DNA of 64,000 nucleotides from Bacillota bacterium (GCA_029572815.1 JAKPUQ010000074.1:32662-96661); one strand, 5' to 3'; positions 16,820 through 26,599 are shown, counted from the first letter of the stretch. The notes: generated by a model from the sequence alone, not told the origin. Translations and numbers: made by a program.

Positions 16820-17542
16820 ATGGAATACAAATACGAAAAGCTAACCGATAAAATATATGTCTGCGCCAGCAGCGATCACCGCTTTGGCACAGATGCCTTT
16901 CTGCTGGCGGACTTTTCACAGTACCGCGCCAAGGACAAGGTATGCGACCTGGGTACGGGCTGCGGTATAATCCCCTTTATCATGCAGAAGAAGCTGCCTC
17001 CGCAGGTAACTTATGCTGTGGACATACAGGAGGGCGCCATAGAGCAGCTCCGACTGGGACTTGAAAAGAGCGAGACAACTGGTATAATTCCTGTCTGTGC
17101 GGATCTGAAAGAGCTATGGGAGGGCGCTCCTCTGGGACAGCTTGACCTTGTGACCTGCAATCCGCCCTACAAGGTGAACAATGCAGGCTTCCAGAGCGTT
17201 ATCACTGCCCAGAAAATAGCCCGTCATGAGATATTATGCACCATTGATGTCGTCTGCGCGGCTGCACAGAAGCTGCTGAAATTCGGCGGAAGGCTCTGCG
17301 TATGCAACCGTCCCGAGCGCCTGAGCGACGTTATATTTGCTATGAAGAGCCATGACATCGAGCCCAAAAGGCTCCGCTTCGTATCGAAGAACGCTGAGGA
17401 AGCTCCCTGGCTGTTCCTCATAGAGGGCAAAAAAGGTTCAAAGCCATTCATGAAGGTGGAGCCCCAGCTGTACATACGCAGCGAAAACGGCTTCTCCGAG
17501 GAGCTTCAGAAAATATACGACACAGGAAAGGAGCAGGCATGA
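16820..17542 (+). CDS. tRNA1(Val) A37 N6-methyltransferase family protein
   Basis: A 240-residue SAM-dependent methyltransferase of the TrmN6/YfiC (COG4123) group. SAM motif I is VCDLGTGCGIIPFIM and the catalytic N6-adenine motif is CNPPYKV. The N-terminal HRFGTDAFLLADF is the family's recognition segment. It overlaps rsmI by 4 bases, the same pairing as yabB with yabC in Bacillus and relatives, so both modify RNA of the translation apparatus. The ATG follows AAAGGAACATT. Confidence 0.9.
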   Translation: MEYKYEKLTDKIYVCASSDHRFGTDAFLLADFSQYRAKDKVCDLGTGCGIIPFIMQKKLPPQVTYAVDIQEGAIEQLRLGLEKSETTGIIPVCADLKELWEGAPLGQLDLVTCNPPYKVNNAGFQSVITAQKIARHEILCTIDVVCAAAQKLLKFGGRLCVCNRPERLSDVIFAMKSHDIEPKRLRFVSKNAEEAPWLFLIEGKKGSKPFMKVEPQLYIRSENGFSEELQKIYDTGKEQA

Positions 17543-18363
17543 GCGGAACATTTTACGTTATAGGTACTCCCATAGGAAATCTTGAGGATATAACCCTGCG
17601 TCAGCTTGACACGCTGGCGGCAGTGGACTTCATCTGTGCGGAGGATACCCGTGTGACCCTGAAGCTGCTGAACCGCTTCGACATAAAAAAGCAGCTCATA
17701 AGCTTTCATGAGCACAGCTCAAAAGCCGACGCACAGCGCATAATCGACAGGCTTCTTGCAGGGGAGAGCTGCGGCATAGTCACCGACGCAGGTATGCCCT
17801 GCATATCTGACCCGGGAGAGGTGCTGGTGAAGCTATGCGCCGAGCAGGGGATAGATATAAAGGTGGTCCCCGGTCCAAGCGCCGTAGTTTCGGCGGTTGC
17901 CGTATCGGGACTGAGCACCCGCAGATTTACATTTGAGGGCTTCCTGCCCGTACCGAAGAAGGAGAGAGCTGAGCGCCTTGAAAAGCTTCGCGGCGAGACT
18001 GCGGTAATGGTGTTCTATGAAGCTCCCCATAAGCTGAAGACCACTCTTGCCGATCTTTGCGGGTTCTTCGGGGGCGACCGCAGGATAGCGCTATGCCGCG
18101 AGCTCACCAAGATCCATGAGGAGGTCATAAGGCTGACTCTGGCTGAGGCTGTTGAGTATTATAACCTCAATGAACCCAAGGGCGAGTTCGTTCTCGTACT
18201 TGAGGGTGCCTCTGAGGATGCAGAGGACGGTATCACCATCGAACAGGCTATGGAGCAGGTGACGAAGCTCATAGATATGGGGGAAAAGCCCACAGAAGCC
18301 TGCAAGGCTGTGGCAAAGGAAACGGGCTTCCGCAAGAGCGAGCTCTATGCGAAGCTGCAGTGA
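17539..18363 (+). CDS. rsmI: 16S rRNA (cytidine-1402-2'-O)-methyltransferase
   Basis: A 274-residue tetrapyrrole-methylase-fold enzyme that 2'-O-methylates C1402 in the decoding centre of 16S rRNA. Signatures: YVIGTPIGNLEDITLRQL at the N-terminus, CAEDTRVTLKLL, SFHEHS, VTDAGMPCISDPGE, and VVPGPSAVVSAVAVSGL. The C-terminal RsmI_HTH-like region follows EGASEDAEDG. Length is typical. The start overlaps the upstream methyltransferase; GGAG lies before it. Last gene of the tmcAL-to-rsmI series. Confidence 0.97.
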   Translation: MSGTFYVIGTPIGNLEDITLRQLDTLAAVDFICAEDTRVTLKLLNRFDIKKQLISFHEHSSKADAQRIIDRLLAGESCGIVTDAGMPCISDPGEVLVKLCAEQGIDIKVVPGPSAVVSAVAVSGLSTRRFTFEGFLPVPKKERAERLEKLRGETAVMVFYEAPHKLKTTLADLCGFFGGDRRIALCRELTKIHEEVIRLTLAEAVEYYNLNEPKGEFVLVLEGASEDAEDGITIEQAMEQVTKLIDMGEKPTEACKAVAKETGFRKSELYAKLQ

Positions 18364-18455
18364 GTGAAAGGCTGTCTGTGCCATGCATTACGCAGTCTGA
18401 TGCCCCTACCTTATAATATAAAAATGATAGAAAAGTGAAAATTAGTGTAAAAAGC

Positions 18456-18484
18456 TTGAAATTGTAAAGAATTTGTGATATAAT
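18456..18484 (+). promoter_or_regulatory. promoter of the PHP phosphoesterase gene
   Basis: TTGAAA (18456-18461), 17-base spacer, perfect TATAAT (18479-18484). The leader of about 115 bases ends in a 7-bp hairpin (GCCGCAG 18569-18575 with CTGCGGC 18585-18591) next to the ribosome site, which might affect start of translation. Confidence 0.7.
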
Positions 18485-18606
18485 TATTAGCGTTATTATT
18501 ACTGCCTCAGTAATTTGTGTAACCATGTTCCCCAAAAGCGCTATATCAATACAATTATAAAATATTCTGCCGCAGATACAAGACCTGCGGCGAAAGAAGG
18601 TTCTTT

Positions 18607-19443
18607 ATGATTTGCGATCTGCACTGTCACACCACGCTTTCTGACGGTTCTCTGGGCATCGAAGACGTTATTGCTCAGGCGAAGCGCATGAATATCGACT
18701 GGCTTTCGATAACCGATCACGATACGATGGCGTCCTTTTCAAGGGCTGACGTATTGGGCGATCGTGCAGGAGTAAAGATACTCCATGGCGTAGAGCTTTC
18801 AGCGTGGGATAAGGAAAGAAACAGCAAGGTTCACATACTTTGCTACGCTCCGTCAAAGCCCAACAGACTTGAGGGGCTTTGCATGAAATCCTGTGAGATA
18901 AGAAAGGAATGCTCCAGAGAGATGATCGAGAAGGTCATGGAGAAGTTCCCCATCACACAGGAGAGCATACTCAAACGCACAACGGCTTCAAAGAGCATTT
19001 TCAAACAGCATATCATGCGTGCCCTCATAGACTACGGCTATGCGCTGGAGTTCTACGGCGACCTTGACCGCGAGCTGTTCAATCCCGAAAACGGCTCCTG
19101 CTACGTTGAGCGTGAATACCCTGACGTAAATTTTGTTATTGACCTGATACATACCGCAAAGGGAGTTGCTGTCATGGCTCACCCCGCGCAGTACAACAAT
19201 ATCGAGCTTCTTGAGGAGCTGGCTAAGAAAGGAAAGATCGACGGCGTTGAGGTGGGACATTTCTCTGCCGACGAAAGCTGCCGCAAGGAGCTTTCAGCCA
19301 TTGCACAGAAGTACGGTCTCATCGAGACAGGCGGTTCGGATTTCCACGGGCTCTATAATAAGGTGCCCGCACATCTTGGCAGCGAGACTACCACAAAGGA
19401 AAATCTCGACAGGATACTCAAGCTTGCTGCAAGCATGAAATAA
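18607..19443 (+). CDS. PHP-domain phosphoesterase (RNase AM / nucleoside bisphosphatase-like)
   Basis: A 278-residue enzyme of the polymerase and histidinol phosphatase superfamily, YciV/TrpH branch. Metal ligands are evident: DLHCHTTLSDG (residues 4-14), SITDHDT, HGVELSAW, MAHPAQYNN and GGSDFHG. In characterised relatives this group removes 5' nucleotides from RNA or hydrolyses 3',5'-nucleoside bisphosphates. AGAAGG precedes the ATG. Transcribed from its own promoter and followed 9 bases later by the YdcF gene. Confidence 0.92.
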   Translation: MICDLHCHTTLSDGSLGIEDVIAQAKRMNIDWLSITDHDTMASFSRADVLGDRAGVKILHGVELSAWDKERNSKVHILCYAPSKPNRLEGLCMKSCEIRKECSREMIEKVMEKFPITQESILKRTTASKSIFKQHIMRALIDYGYALEFYGDLDRELFNPENGSCYVEREYPDVNFVIDLIHTAKGVAVMAHPAQYNNIELLEELAKKGKIDGVEVGHFSADESCRKELSAIAQKYGLIETGGSDFHGLYNKVPAHLGSETTTKENLDRILKLAASMK

Positions 19444-19452
19444 GAGGTAAAA

Positions 19453-20214
19453 ATGGACACAAAGCTTATCCCGTTCATACTTTTTCTGGGACTGTTCCTG
19501 CTTTTTGCGGCACCTGTCGCCACGGGGATAATCAATCTGGGAAACGGAGCCGGAATGGCGGTATCCGCTGCAATGGCGCTGATATTCCTGTTCTGGGGAA
19601 GGTTCACGGGAGCTGTGGGAAGATGCTGGGAGAAGCCTCTGGGAAAGATAGTTCTTTCTCTTGTCGGACTGGTCGCAGCAGTCAGCATAATTCTGGCTGT
19701 GGTCATCAGCATTTTCATGATACGGGAGTCGACAGACCTGCCGAAGGACGAGAACACCACGGTGGTAGTCCTTGGCTGCAAGGTAAAGAACGGCGGTCCC
19801 AGTCTTATGCTCGGCAGGAGACTTGATGCCGCTTACGGCTATCTCTCAGAACATGAAAGTGTCTGTGCCGTTGTTTCGGGCGGACAGGGAAGCGACGAGA
19901 GTATCAGCGAGGCTCAGTGCATGAAGGATTATCTTGTGGCGAGGGGCATAGCTCCGGAGAGGATATTCATGGAGGACAAGTCGGTGAACACCGAGGAAAA
20001 CCTCCGCTTCTCAAAGAAAGTCATAAATGAAAACGGGCTTCCTGAGAAGATCACTCTCGTGACAGACAATTTCCATCAGCTCCGCGCAGAGATGATAGCG
20101 GAGTCACAGGGCATTGAGGCTTGTAATATTTCGGGAAAGACCTCATGGTACCTTCTTCCCACCTATTGGGTGAGAGAGTGGTTCGGAGTTGTCTACTATA
20201 AGCTTTTCGGATAG
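19453..20214 (+). CDS. YdcF/SanA-family membrane protein (DUF218)
   Basis: A 253-residue protein with three or four hydrophobic segments in the first 95 residues, then a DUF218 domain. Characteristic motifs are VVLGCKVKNGGPSLMLGRRLDAAY, VSGGQGSDESISEA with the GGxG loop, MEDKSVNTEENLRFS and VTDNFHQLRAEMIA. SanA-like proteins are tied to envelope barrier function and vancomycin tolerance in other bacteria; the reaction is unknown. The enzyme-like domain should face the outside. Probably in one transcript with the PHP gene. Confidence 0.87.
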   Translation: MDTKLIPFILFLGLFLLFAAPVATGIINLGNGAGMAVSAAMALIFLFWGRFTGAVGRCWEKPLGKIVLSLVGLVAAVSIILAVVISIFMIRESTDLPKDENTTVVVLGCKVKNGGPSLMLGRRLDAAYGYLSEHESVCAVVSGGQGSDESISEAQCMKDYLVARGIAPERIFMEDKSVNTEENLRFSKKVINENGLPEKITLVTDNFHQLRAEMIAESQGIEACNISGKTSWYLLPTYWVREWFGVVYYKLFG

Positions 20215-20240
20215 GAGCTTATCAGGTAAAATGGGTCATA

Positions 20241-20405
20241 ATGAGGATATGTGACGGAATGTATGCGGTCTCTCCGCGATTTTTCGTTTACAATAAAGTC
20301 TTTGCAAGGCGTTTCAGTACCAGAAAGCAGGCAGAGGCATATATGATTTCATCAGGTTTTGACAAAAGGGCGTATATCACCTGTGAGCTTGAAGGTGAGA
20401 CATAA
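20241..20405 (+). CDS. small uncharacterised protein, 54 residues
   Basis: ATG 20241 to TAA 20403-20405. The translation begins MRICDGMYAVSPRFFVYNK and contains RRFSTRKQAEAYM, a positively charged helix resembling short DUF segments where an RxxAE helix contacts RNA or protein. Codon choice agrees with neighbouring genes. There is no strong ribosome site (only GGGTCATA upstream), so it may be coupled to the YdcF gene 26 bases before. Function unknown; could also be a remnant. Confidence 0.5.
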   Translation: MRICDGMYAVSPRFFVYNKVFARRFSTRKQAEAYMISSGFDKRAYITCELEGET

Positions 20406-20470
20406 TGGGCCGGAAGTATCGGCTCCAGCTATATTATATAGTATAAGTTATTTGTAAAGGAATGGTTATT

Positions 20471-22999
20471 TTGAAGATCGGATTTTCAACACTCGCTTGT
20501 CCTGAATGGTCATGGACTGACATTTATTCTATGGCTAAGGACTTCAGATTTGACGGAATAGAGATAAGAGGTCTGGGCAATGAGATCTTTTCCGTTAAGG
20601 CACAGCCCTTTACAGAGTCTCAGCTACCAAATACAGTTGCAAAGCTCCGCTCACTCGGACTTGAGATCCCTTGCCTTTCTTCCGGCGCCTGCCTGAAGTT
20701 CAAGGACAAGTATCAGGAGGCTGAGGACGAGATAAAGGCTTACGCTCAGCTGGCTCAGAAGCTCGGTGCTTCCTACATAAGAATACTCGGAGATCTTGAG
20801 CCTGCCCCCGGAGGCAATGTTGATGATGAGTATATCGTAGAGACACTGAAAAAGCTGGTGCCCATAGCTGAGGAATACAATGTGACCCTCCTGGTGGAGA
20901 CTAACGGTGTATACTCCGATACGGCCCGTCTTGCCAGGATACTGGACAGTGTAAAGAGCAGAAAGGTGGCAGCCCTCTGGGATATGCACCACCCCTACCG
21001 CTATAACAACGAGTCTCCCGAGACCACTGTCGCAAACCTTGGCGAGTATATCAAGTACATCCAGGTCAAGGACAGCGTTATGCGCGAGGACGGCACTGTT
21101 GAGTACCGCATCATGGGTACAGGTGACATTCCCGTAAAGCAGATGATAGAGGCTCTGGACACTATCAACTACAACGGCTATATCTCTCTTGAGTGGGTAA
21201 AGCGCTGGGCAAGAGACCTCAGCGACGCAGGTATCGTTATACCTCAGTTCGCAGAGTATATGGCTCCCTACAAGAAGTCTCACAAGCACCCCCTCCAGAC
21301 CAATATGAGAGGAGACGGTCAGTATCCATGGCCCAAGGAGAGGATACTCAACTACACATTCCCCGACATGCTTGATCGTATCTGCGAGCAGTTCCCGAAT
21401 CAGTATGCTTTCCGCTATACTGAACTGGATTATACAAGAACATATCCAGAGTTCCGCGACGACGTTGATAACTTTGCACGCTCCCTCCTTGCAATGGGCG
21501 TAAAGAAGGGCGATCACGTTGCTATCTGGGCTACAAACGTTCCCCAGTGGTACATAACCTTCTGGGCTACTACCAAGATAGGCGCTGTACTCGTAACAAT
21601 GAATACAGAGTACCGTATCCATGAGGCTGAGTATCTGCTGAGGCAGTCCGATACTATGACCCTCGTCATGATCGACGGTATCAAGAACATCAACTACGTT
21701 GATATCATCAAGGAGCTCTGCCCCGAGCTTGAGACCTGCGAGCCCGGTAAGCTCAACTCCGCAAGACTTCCTTACCTCAAGAACGTTATCACTGTTGATT
21801 CAAAGAACAACGGCTGCTATACCTGGGAGGAGGCAGTTGCTCTCTCAAAGAACGTTCCCTACAGCGAGGTAGAGCGCGTAAGAAAGACTATCGATATCCA
21901 CGATGTTGCAAATATGCAGTATACTTCCGGAACCACAGGCTTCCCCAAGGGCGTAATGCTTACACATTATAATGTAGTAAACAACGGTAAGGCTATCGGC
22001 GACTGCATGGATCTGTCCACAGCAGACCGCATGATGATACAGGTGCCTATGTTCCACTGCTTCGGCATGGTACTGGCTATGACAGCTTCCGTTACACACG
22101 GTACCACAATGTCTCCTATAACAAGATTCTCTCCCAGAAAGGGACTGGCTTGTATCAACAAGGAGAAGATAACCTGCTTCCACGGCGTTCCTACCATGTT
22201 CATCGCTATGCTGGGACATGAGGACTTTGACAAGACCGACTTCTCACACGTGAGAACAGGTATCATGGCAGGCTCACCCTGTCCAATAAAGACCATGGAG
22301 GAAGTTATAGAGAAGATGCACATGAGCGAGATCTGTATCACCTACGGTCAGACCGAGGCTTCTCCCGCTACTACCATGAGCAAGACCACAGACCCCATCG
22401 AGCAGCGTGTAAATACTGTCGGCGGACCTATCTTCGGTGTTGAGTGCCGTATCGTTGATCCCGAGACCAACGAGGCGCTCCCCGATGACGTTGACGGCGA
22501 GTTCGTTGCAAGAGGATACAATATAATGAAGGGCTACTACAAGATGCCCGAGGCAACTGCCGCAGCTATCGACTCAGAGGGCTGGCTCCACACAGGAGAC
22601 CTGGCAAGACGCCGCTCAGAGGACGGCTACTTCAAGATCACAGGCCGTATCAAGGATATGATAATCCGCGGCGGTGAGAACATCTACCCCAAGGAGATAG
22701 AGGACTTCCTCTACACATATCCCAAGGTAAAGGACGTTCAGGTAATAGGCGTTCCCGATGAGGACTACGGCGAGGAGATCATGGCGTGCATCGCGCTCCA
22801 GGACGGCGAGACTGCTACAGAGCAGGAGATCAAGGACTTCTGCCTTGCAAGAATGGCAAAGCACAAGTGCCCCAGATACGTTGATTTCGTTGACGGATTC
22901 CCCATGAATGCCGCAGGAAAGATACTCAAGTACAAGATGAGAGAGCAGGCTGTAGAGAAGCTGAAGCTCCACAAGGCTGACAGTATCGTTACCGCATAA
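20471..22999 (+). CDS. fusion of a TIM-barrel sugar isomerase/epimerase and an acyl-CoA synthetase
   Basis: An 842-residue two-domain protein. Residues about 1-265 form a xylose-isomerase-like TIM barrel (AP endonuclease family 2) with motifs IGFSTLACPEW, DGIEIRGLG, LLVETNG, ALWDMHHPY, YIQVKDS and YISLEW, supplying the Glu/Asp/His metal ligands. Residues about 290-840 are an AMP-forming acyl-CoA synthetase: TSGTTGFPKGVMLTH (P-loop), TYGQTEASP, GWLHTGD, and MNAAGKILK with the catalytic Lys. AAAGGA touches ATG 20462 but lies nine bases before TTG 20471, so TTG is chosen. The linker has no break or frameshift. Substrates unknown. Confidence 0.9.
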   Translation: MKIGFSTLACPEWSWTDIYSMAKDFRFDGIEIRGLGNEIFSVKAQPFTESQLPNTVAKLRSLGLEIPCLSSGACLKFKDKYQEAEDEIKAYAQLAQKLGASYIRILGDLEPAPGGNVDDEYIVETLKKLVPIAEEYNVTLLVETNGVYSDTARLARILDSVKSRKVAALWDMHHPYRYNNESPETTVANLGEYIKYIQVKDSVMREDGTVEYRIMGTGDIPVKQMIEALDTINYNGYISLEWVKRWARDLSDAGIVIPQFAEYMAPYKKSHKHPLQTNMRGDGQYPWPKERILNYTFPDMLDRICEQFPNQYAFRYTELDYTRTYPEFRDDVDNFARSLLAMGVKKGDHVAIWATNVPQWYITFWATTKIGAVLVTMNTEYRIHEAEYLLRQSDTMTLVMIDGIKNINYVDIIKELCPELETCEPGKLNSARLPYLKNVITVDSKNNGCYTWEEAVALSKNVPYSEVERVRKTIDIHDVANMQYTSGTTGFPKGVMLTHYNVVNNGKAIGDCMDLSTADRMMIQVPMFHCFGMVLAMTASVTHGTTMSPITRFSPRKGLACINKEKITCFHGVPTMFIAMLGHEDFDKTDFSHVRTGIMAGSPCPIKTMEEVIEKMHMSEICITYGQTEASPATTMSKTTDPIEQRVNTVGGPIFGVECRIVDPETNEALPDDVDGEFVARGYNIMKGYYKMPEATAAAIDSEGWLHTGDLARRRSEDGYFKITGRIKDMIIRGGENIYPKEIEDFLYTYPKVKDVQVIGVPDEDYGEEIMACIALQDGETATEQEIKDFCLARMAKHKCPRYVDFVDGFPMNAAGKILKYKMREQAVEKLKLHKADSIVTA

Positions 23000-23006
23000 T
23001 AGTATA

Positions 23007-23052
23007 AAGCCGCTTATCTTCGACGGAGCAGTCGGAGACAGGCGGCTTTTGT
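23007..23052 (+). terminator. rho-independent terminator after the fusion gene
   Basis: Outer stem AAGCCGC (23007-23013) with GCGGCTT (23042-23048), inner stem CGAC with GTCG, followed by TTTTGTG. Confidence 0.75.
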
Positions 23053-23089
23053 GTATTATTTACAAAACGGTACACTTTTGAGGATAACC

Positions 23090-23118
23090 TTGATTTATTT
23101 TGCTTTGTGTGTTATAAT
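23090..23118 (+). promoter_or_regulatory. promoter of the dockerin protease gene
   Basis: TTGATT (23090-23095), 17-base spacer, perfect TATAAT (23113-23118). Start of transcription near 23125, just ahead of AAGGGGG and the ATG at 23148. Confidence 0.65.
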
Positions 23119-23147
23119 ATTCACATATGATATAAGGGGGAATATTT

Positions 23148-26100
23148 ATGAGTAAATTTCCGGGAAGTCTGCTTGCTGCCTTTACTGCTGCGATAATTTC
23201 TGTTTCGGCAGTTCCGTCGGCAGTATATGCACAAACTTCTATAATTGATCTGTCCGACGCAAAGCAGGGAGCTGCTGCTTCATCACAGATAGGCTGTCTG
23301 TCAATACCGGTGCTGAAAAGGACATCGCCTGAGGATGAAACGCTTACTGCTACTGCCGGGTTTACTCCCATAAGCAGCAGGACTGTGAAGGCGGACAGTG
23401 CCGATCTGCCATCCTCTTTTGATATGAGGAATATATACGGCACATCAACGGTCAAGGATCAGGACGAGTATGGCACTTGCTGGGCTCACGCGGCAATAGA
23501 AAGCGCTCAGTCAAGCCTTATAGAAGCAGATCCGTTCATTGATCTGTCTGAGCTCCACACAGCCTTCTATAACTATTACGGCGAAGATCAGATACAGCTT
23601 TTCGGCAAGTCTGTCAAAGAGACTCTCAAAGAGGGCGGAAGTTCCGGAATGGTATCAAATCTGTGGTCTCAGTGGATAGGACCTGTCAACGAGAGCAGGC
23701 TTCCGTATTCTGATGTTGACTTCTTTAATGACGGCTATCAGCTTGATTATATGCGCTATCAGTCAGATTATCACATGAGGAATTCCTACAGCTTTGAATA
23801 CGACAAGGAAAGGGAGAACTTTGAGGCGGTCAATTCCACACTCAAGGAGTTCATCTACAACGGCAGATCTGTTGACGTGTCATATATGTCAAGCAAGTCA
23901 CAGAACTGGTCTGATACATATAAGAGCTCCTATACCACAAGAAAGCCGAGATTTGCCAATCATGCCGTTACCATAGTTGGCTGGGACGACAATTTCTCTG
24001 CATACAACTTCAAAACCACCCCTCAGGGCGACGGTGCATGGCTCTGCAAGAACAGCTGGGGCACCGATGAAGGCGACAACGGCTATTTCTGGCTTTCCTA
24101 CTATGACTCATCCCTGGCGGATTTCGCCGTATTTGAGCTGCAAAACGTTGAAGGTGATGAGATCATATATCAGTACGACAGCTTTTCCCCCATACAGACT
24201 CTCTCTGCTTATGATACCGTTGAGGAGAACGGTCCGTCCTATATGGCTGATATCTTTATGGGAGATCCCTACACACAGATCGGCTCAGTAGGTACATATT
24301 TCTATAATGCGGGTACAGAGTATGAGGTGACTGTCTACACCAACCTTACCGAGCCTACTGTTCCCACTTCGGGTACGCCGTCGGCAGTTACAAAGGGCGT
24401 CAGCAATCTTACCGGATTTATGACAATCGATCTCGATGAACCTGTTGTGCTTGAAGAGGACTCTACATTCGCAGTAGTGGTAAAGCTCTACTGTCCCGAT
24501 ACTCCTTATGTAATTCCTATCGAAAGCAGTATGTACATCGAGGACGCCCAAGGCAAAAAAACAGATGTTACGGGCTGCAAGAATGAGCAGTTGTCCAGGA
24601 ATACGTTCTGGAATCAGAGCTATATCAGCTCTGACGGAGAGAAATGGACTGATGTCACAGATGAAAAAGAAATAATAGTCTATACTGATGAAGAAAAACA
24701 GAATGTTCTTGATTCCTTTATTGCCACTTTCTATGACGGACTTGAGCCTGAGGATACCGACCTCCTTGAGAATGCCAGGATAGATGAGGGCTATTTCACA
24801 AGGCTCTTCGCCAAGGGTGATCTGAAGTGCAAATTGGGCAATATTACCCTAAAAGCATACGGAGAATCGATAGGAAAGGTGAGGTTTTCCCATCCTGCGG
24901 GCATTGTCAATGCCGATGAAAAGGTGAGCCTTTCTCCTTCGATCGAAGGTTATCCTGTCTATTACCGTGAGAACGAGCACGATGAGTATAAGCTCTATAC
25001 CGAGCCCTTTGCAGTCACAGAGGATATGACTGTCTATGCATATGAAGATCTGGGCGACAAATACACCAATTATTACGGTGAGCCGCTGACGAATGCTGTC
25101 TCTATCCGTGAGTTCAAGCCGCACAGACCGGTAATGAACTGGATAGGATATAAGGCGGACGAGGACAGGATATCTACAAAGATGAGATATCTCGACAGAG
25201 TCTCTGATAACGAATTCAGCATTGAGCTTCCTGTATCGGCAGAGAAGATATCCCTCTACTGCGGGACGGATTATGCAGTAAATTACAAAGATGAATACCA
25301 CGGCGGCTTTGAGTGGCTGAAGAATATCCCTGTGGATTACGGCATGAACGATATAGAACTGACTCTTACGGGAGCAGGTCTTCCCGATGAGGTAGTTACC
25401 GTCCATGTGAACAGGGTCATGATAGGCCTTGATATGGAAAAGGAGATCATTGACCACTGCTATGTGGACAAGATACTGGCGCCGGACGGCAAGGAGCTCA
25501 AGGTGGGAGACTCCATAAGCGAGTATACAGGTCAGTATCTTACTATTATAGAAAAGGGCAAGGAAATGCAGTTCTATATCAATGAGAGACCTGTTATTCC
25601 CGAGCTTAAGATCGATTATAAAAACGAGATACTTGGACCTCTCACCAAGAAGCTGGCGGACAGGATCATAATCGCCACGGGAGACGGCTCTAAAGATAAC
25701 TTTATTGCCCACTCGGCAAGAATCTTTTCGGGAGATGAGTTCTTCAGCTCAGATGTACAGGAGTATTATATAGATCTTATCCCCGGTGAGACCATAACGC
25801 TGAAAACAGCGGCTGACAGCGAGTATATGTCAAGCGAGAGCGTTACATATGTAATTCCTGAGGCTCCGCAGACTCCGCCTGATCTGAGCGGGATCTATGA
25901 GGCAGAGGAAGGAGTATTCAAGATAAAGGACCCTGAGAAATATGAAGCGGGAAATATTGGGTATATGCCTGCTGGGCTTGTGGACATGGTAGCCTCGGAT
26001 TACGGCTATGATACATGGACCTTCAGAGCCTTGCTGAAAAAACGTTACTGTGCTGACGAGAATGCATATGTGGACGACTACTTTTCGGCAGATTATCAGC

Positions 26101-26408
26101 CGATAGATGAGATGATGTTTAAATGCTGCTATATAATCAGGTATGCACCAACGGATACAAGCTTTGCTTCTGTAGGAGTAGAATATATGCCGACCCTTAA
26201 GGGCGATGTAAACGGCGATATGTCAGTTGATGCGGTAGATGCATCACAGGTGCTTCAGCACTACGCGCTTATAGCTGTCGGTGGCAGCAGCTGCATTGAC
26301 CCAATGTTTATCCACTCTGCGGATTTCAACGGAGACGGTAAAATAGACGCGGTTGACGCTTCTCAGATCCTTGCCTTCTATGCAGAGAATGCTGTCACAT
26401 ACGATTAG
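23148..26408 (+). CDS. secreted papain-family (C1) cysteine protease with C-terminal dockerin
   Basis: A 1086-residue exported protein. A Sec signal peptide covers residues 1-28 (AVYA cleavage region). Residues about 86-340 are a C1 peptidase with oxyanion Gln105 and nucleophile Cys111 (KDQDEYGTCWAHA), His272 (ANHAVTIVGWDD) and Asn302 (KNSWGTDEGDNGYFWLSYYD). Residues about 350-530 form the lectin-like domain often found after such peptidases; beta-rich repeats follow to about 1000. Residues 1017-1086 are a type I dockerin with two calcium loops (GDVNGDMSVD and ADFNGDGKID) and the AVDASQ recognition helices. It would be recruited to a cellulosome-like scaffold or the cell surface. Confidence 0.92.
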   Translation: MSKFPGSLLAAFTAAIISVSAVPSAVYAQTSIIDLSDAKQGAAASSQIGCLSIPVLKRTSPEDETLTATAGFTPISSRTVKADSADLPSSFDMRNIYGTSTVKDQDEYGTCWAHAAIESAQSSLIEADPFIDLSELHTAFYNYYGEDQIQLFGKSVKETLKEGGSSGMVSNLWSQWIGPVNESRLPYSDVDFFNDGYQLDYMRYQSDYHMRNSYSFEYDKERENFEAVNSTLKEFIYNGRSVDVSYMSSKSQNWSDTYKSSYTTRKPRFANHAVTIVGWDDNFSAYNFKTTPQGDGAWLCKNSWGTDEGDNGYFWLSYYDSSLADFAVFELQNVEGDEIIYQYDSFSPIQTLSAYDTVEENGPSYMADIFMGDPYTQIGSVGTYFYNAGTEYEVTVYTNLTEPTVPTSGTPSAVTKGVSNLTGFMTIDLDEPVVLEEDSTFAVVVKLYCPDTPYVIPIESSMYIEDAQGKKTDVTGCKNEQLSRNTFWNQSYISSDGEKWTDVTDEKEIIVYTDEEKQNVLDSFIATFYDGLEPEDTDLLENARIDEGYFTRLFAKGDLKCKLGNITLKAYGESIGKVRFSHPAGIVNADEKVSLSPSIEGYPVYYRENEHDEYKLYTEPFAVTEDMTVYAYEDLGDKYTNYYGEPLTNAVSIREFKPHRPVMNWIGYKADEDRISTKMRYLDRVSDNEFSIELPVSAEKISLYCGTDYAVNYKDEYHGGFEWLKNIPVDYGMNDIELTLTGAGLPDEVVTVHVNRVMIGLDMEKEIIDHCYVDKILAPDGKELKVGDSISEYTGQYLTIIEKGKEMQFYINERPVIPELKIDYKNEILGPLTKKLADRIIIATGDGSKDNFIAHSARIFSGDEFFSSDVQEYYIDLIPGETITLKTAADSEYMSSESVTYVIPEAPQTPPDLSGIYEAEEGVFKIKDPEKYEAGNIGYMPAGLVDMVASDYGYDTWTFRALLKKRYCADENAYVDDYFSADYQPIDEMMFKCCYIIRYAPTDTSFASVGVEYMPTLKGDVNGDMSVDAVDASQVLQHYALIAVGGSSCIDPMFIHSADFNGDGKIDAVDASQILAFYAENAVTYD

Positions 26409-26599
26409 TATTACTGAGTTGAATAACATTACAAAAAAATGCACATATCAGGCTTGATATTTTGTACTCGTTAGGCAATAGGCGTAAAAGAAAGGGACGG
26501 TATTTGTGTAATAAACGTCAAAATGTCTTTAACCGTTTTGTAACTTTTGATTTTAATCGTAGGGATTTGTGTTATTATTGCCAAAAAAACTGTGTTGAA

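Noticed and set aside
20651..21622. 323-residue minus-strand frame
   Set aside because: Antisense of the TIM-barrel/CoA-ligase fusion; codon pattern is a mirror of the real gene.
24849..25712. 287-residue minus-strand frame
   Set aside because: Antisense of the dockerin protease; no ribosome site or family match.
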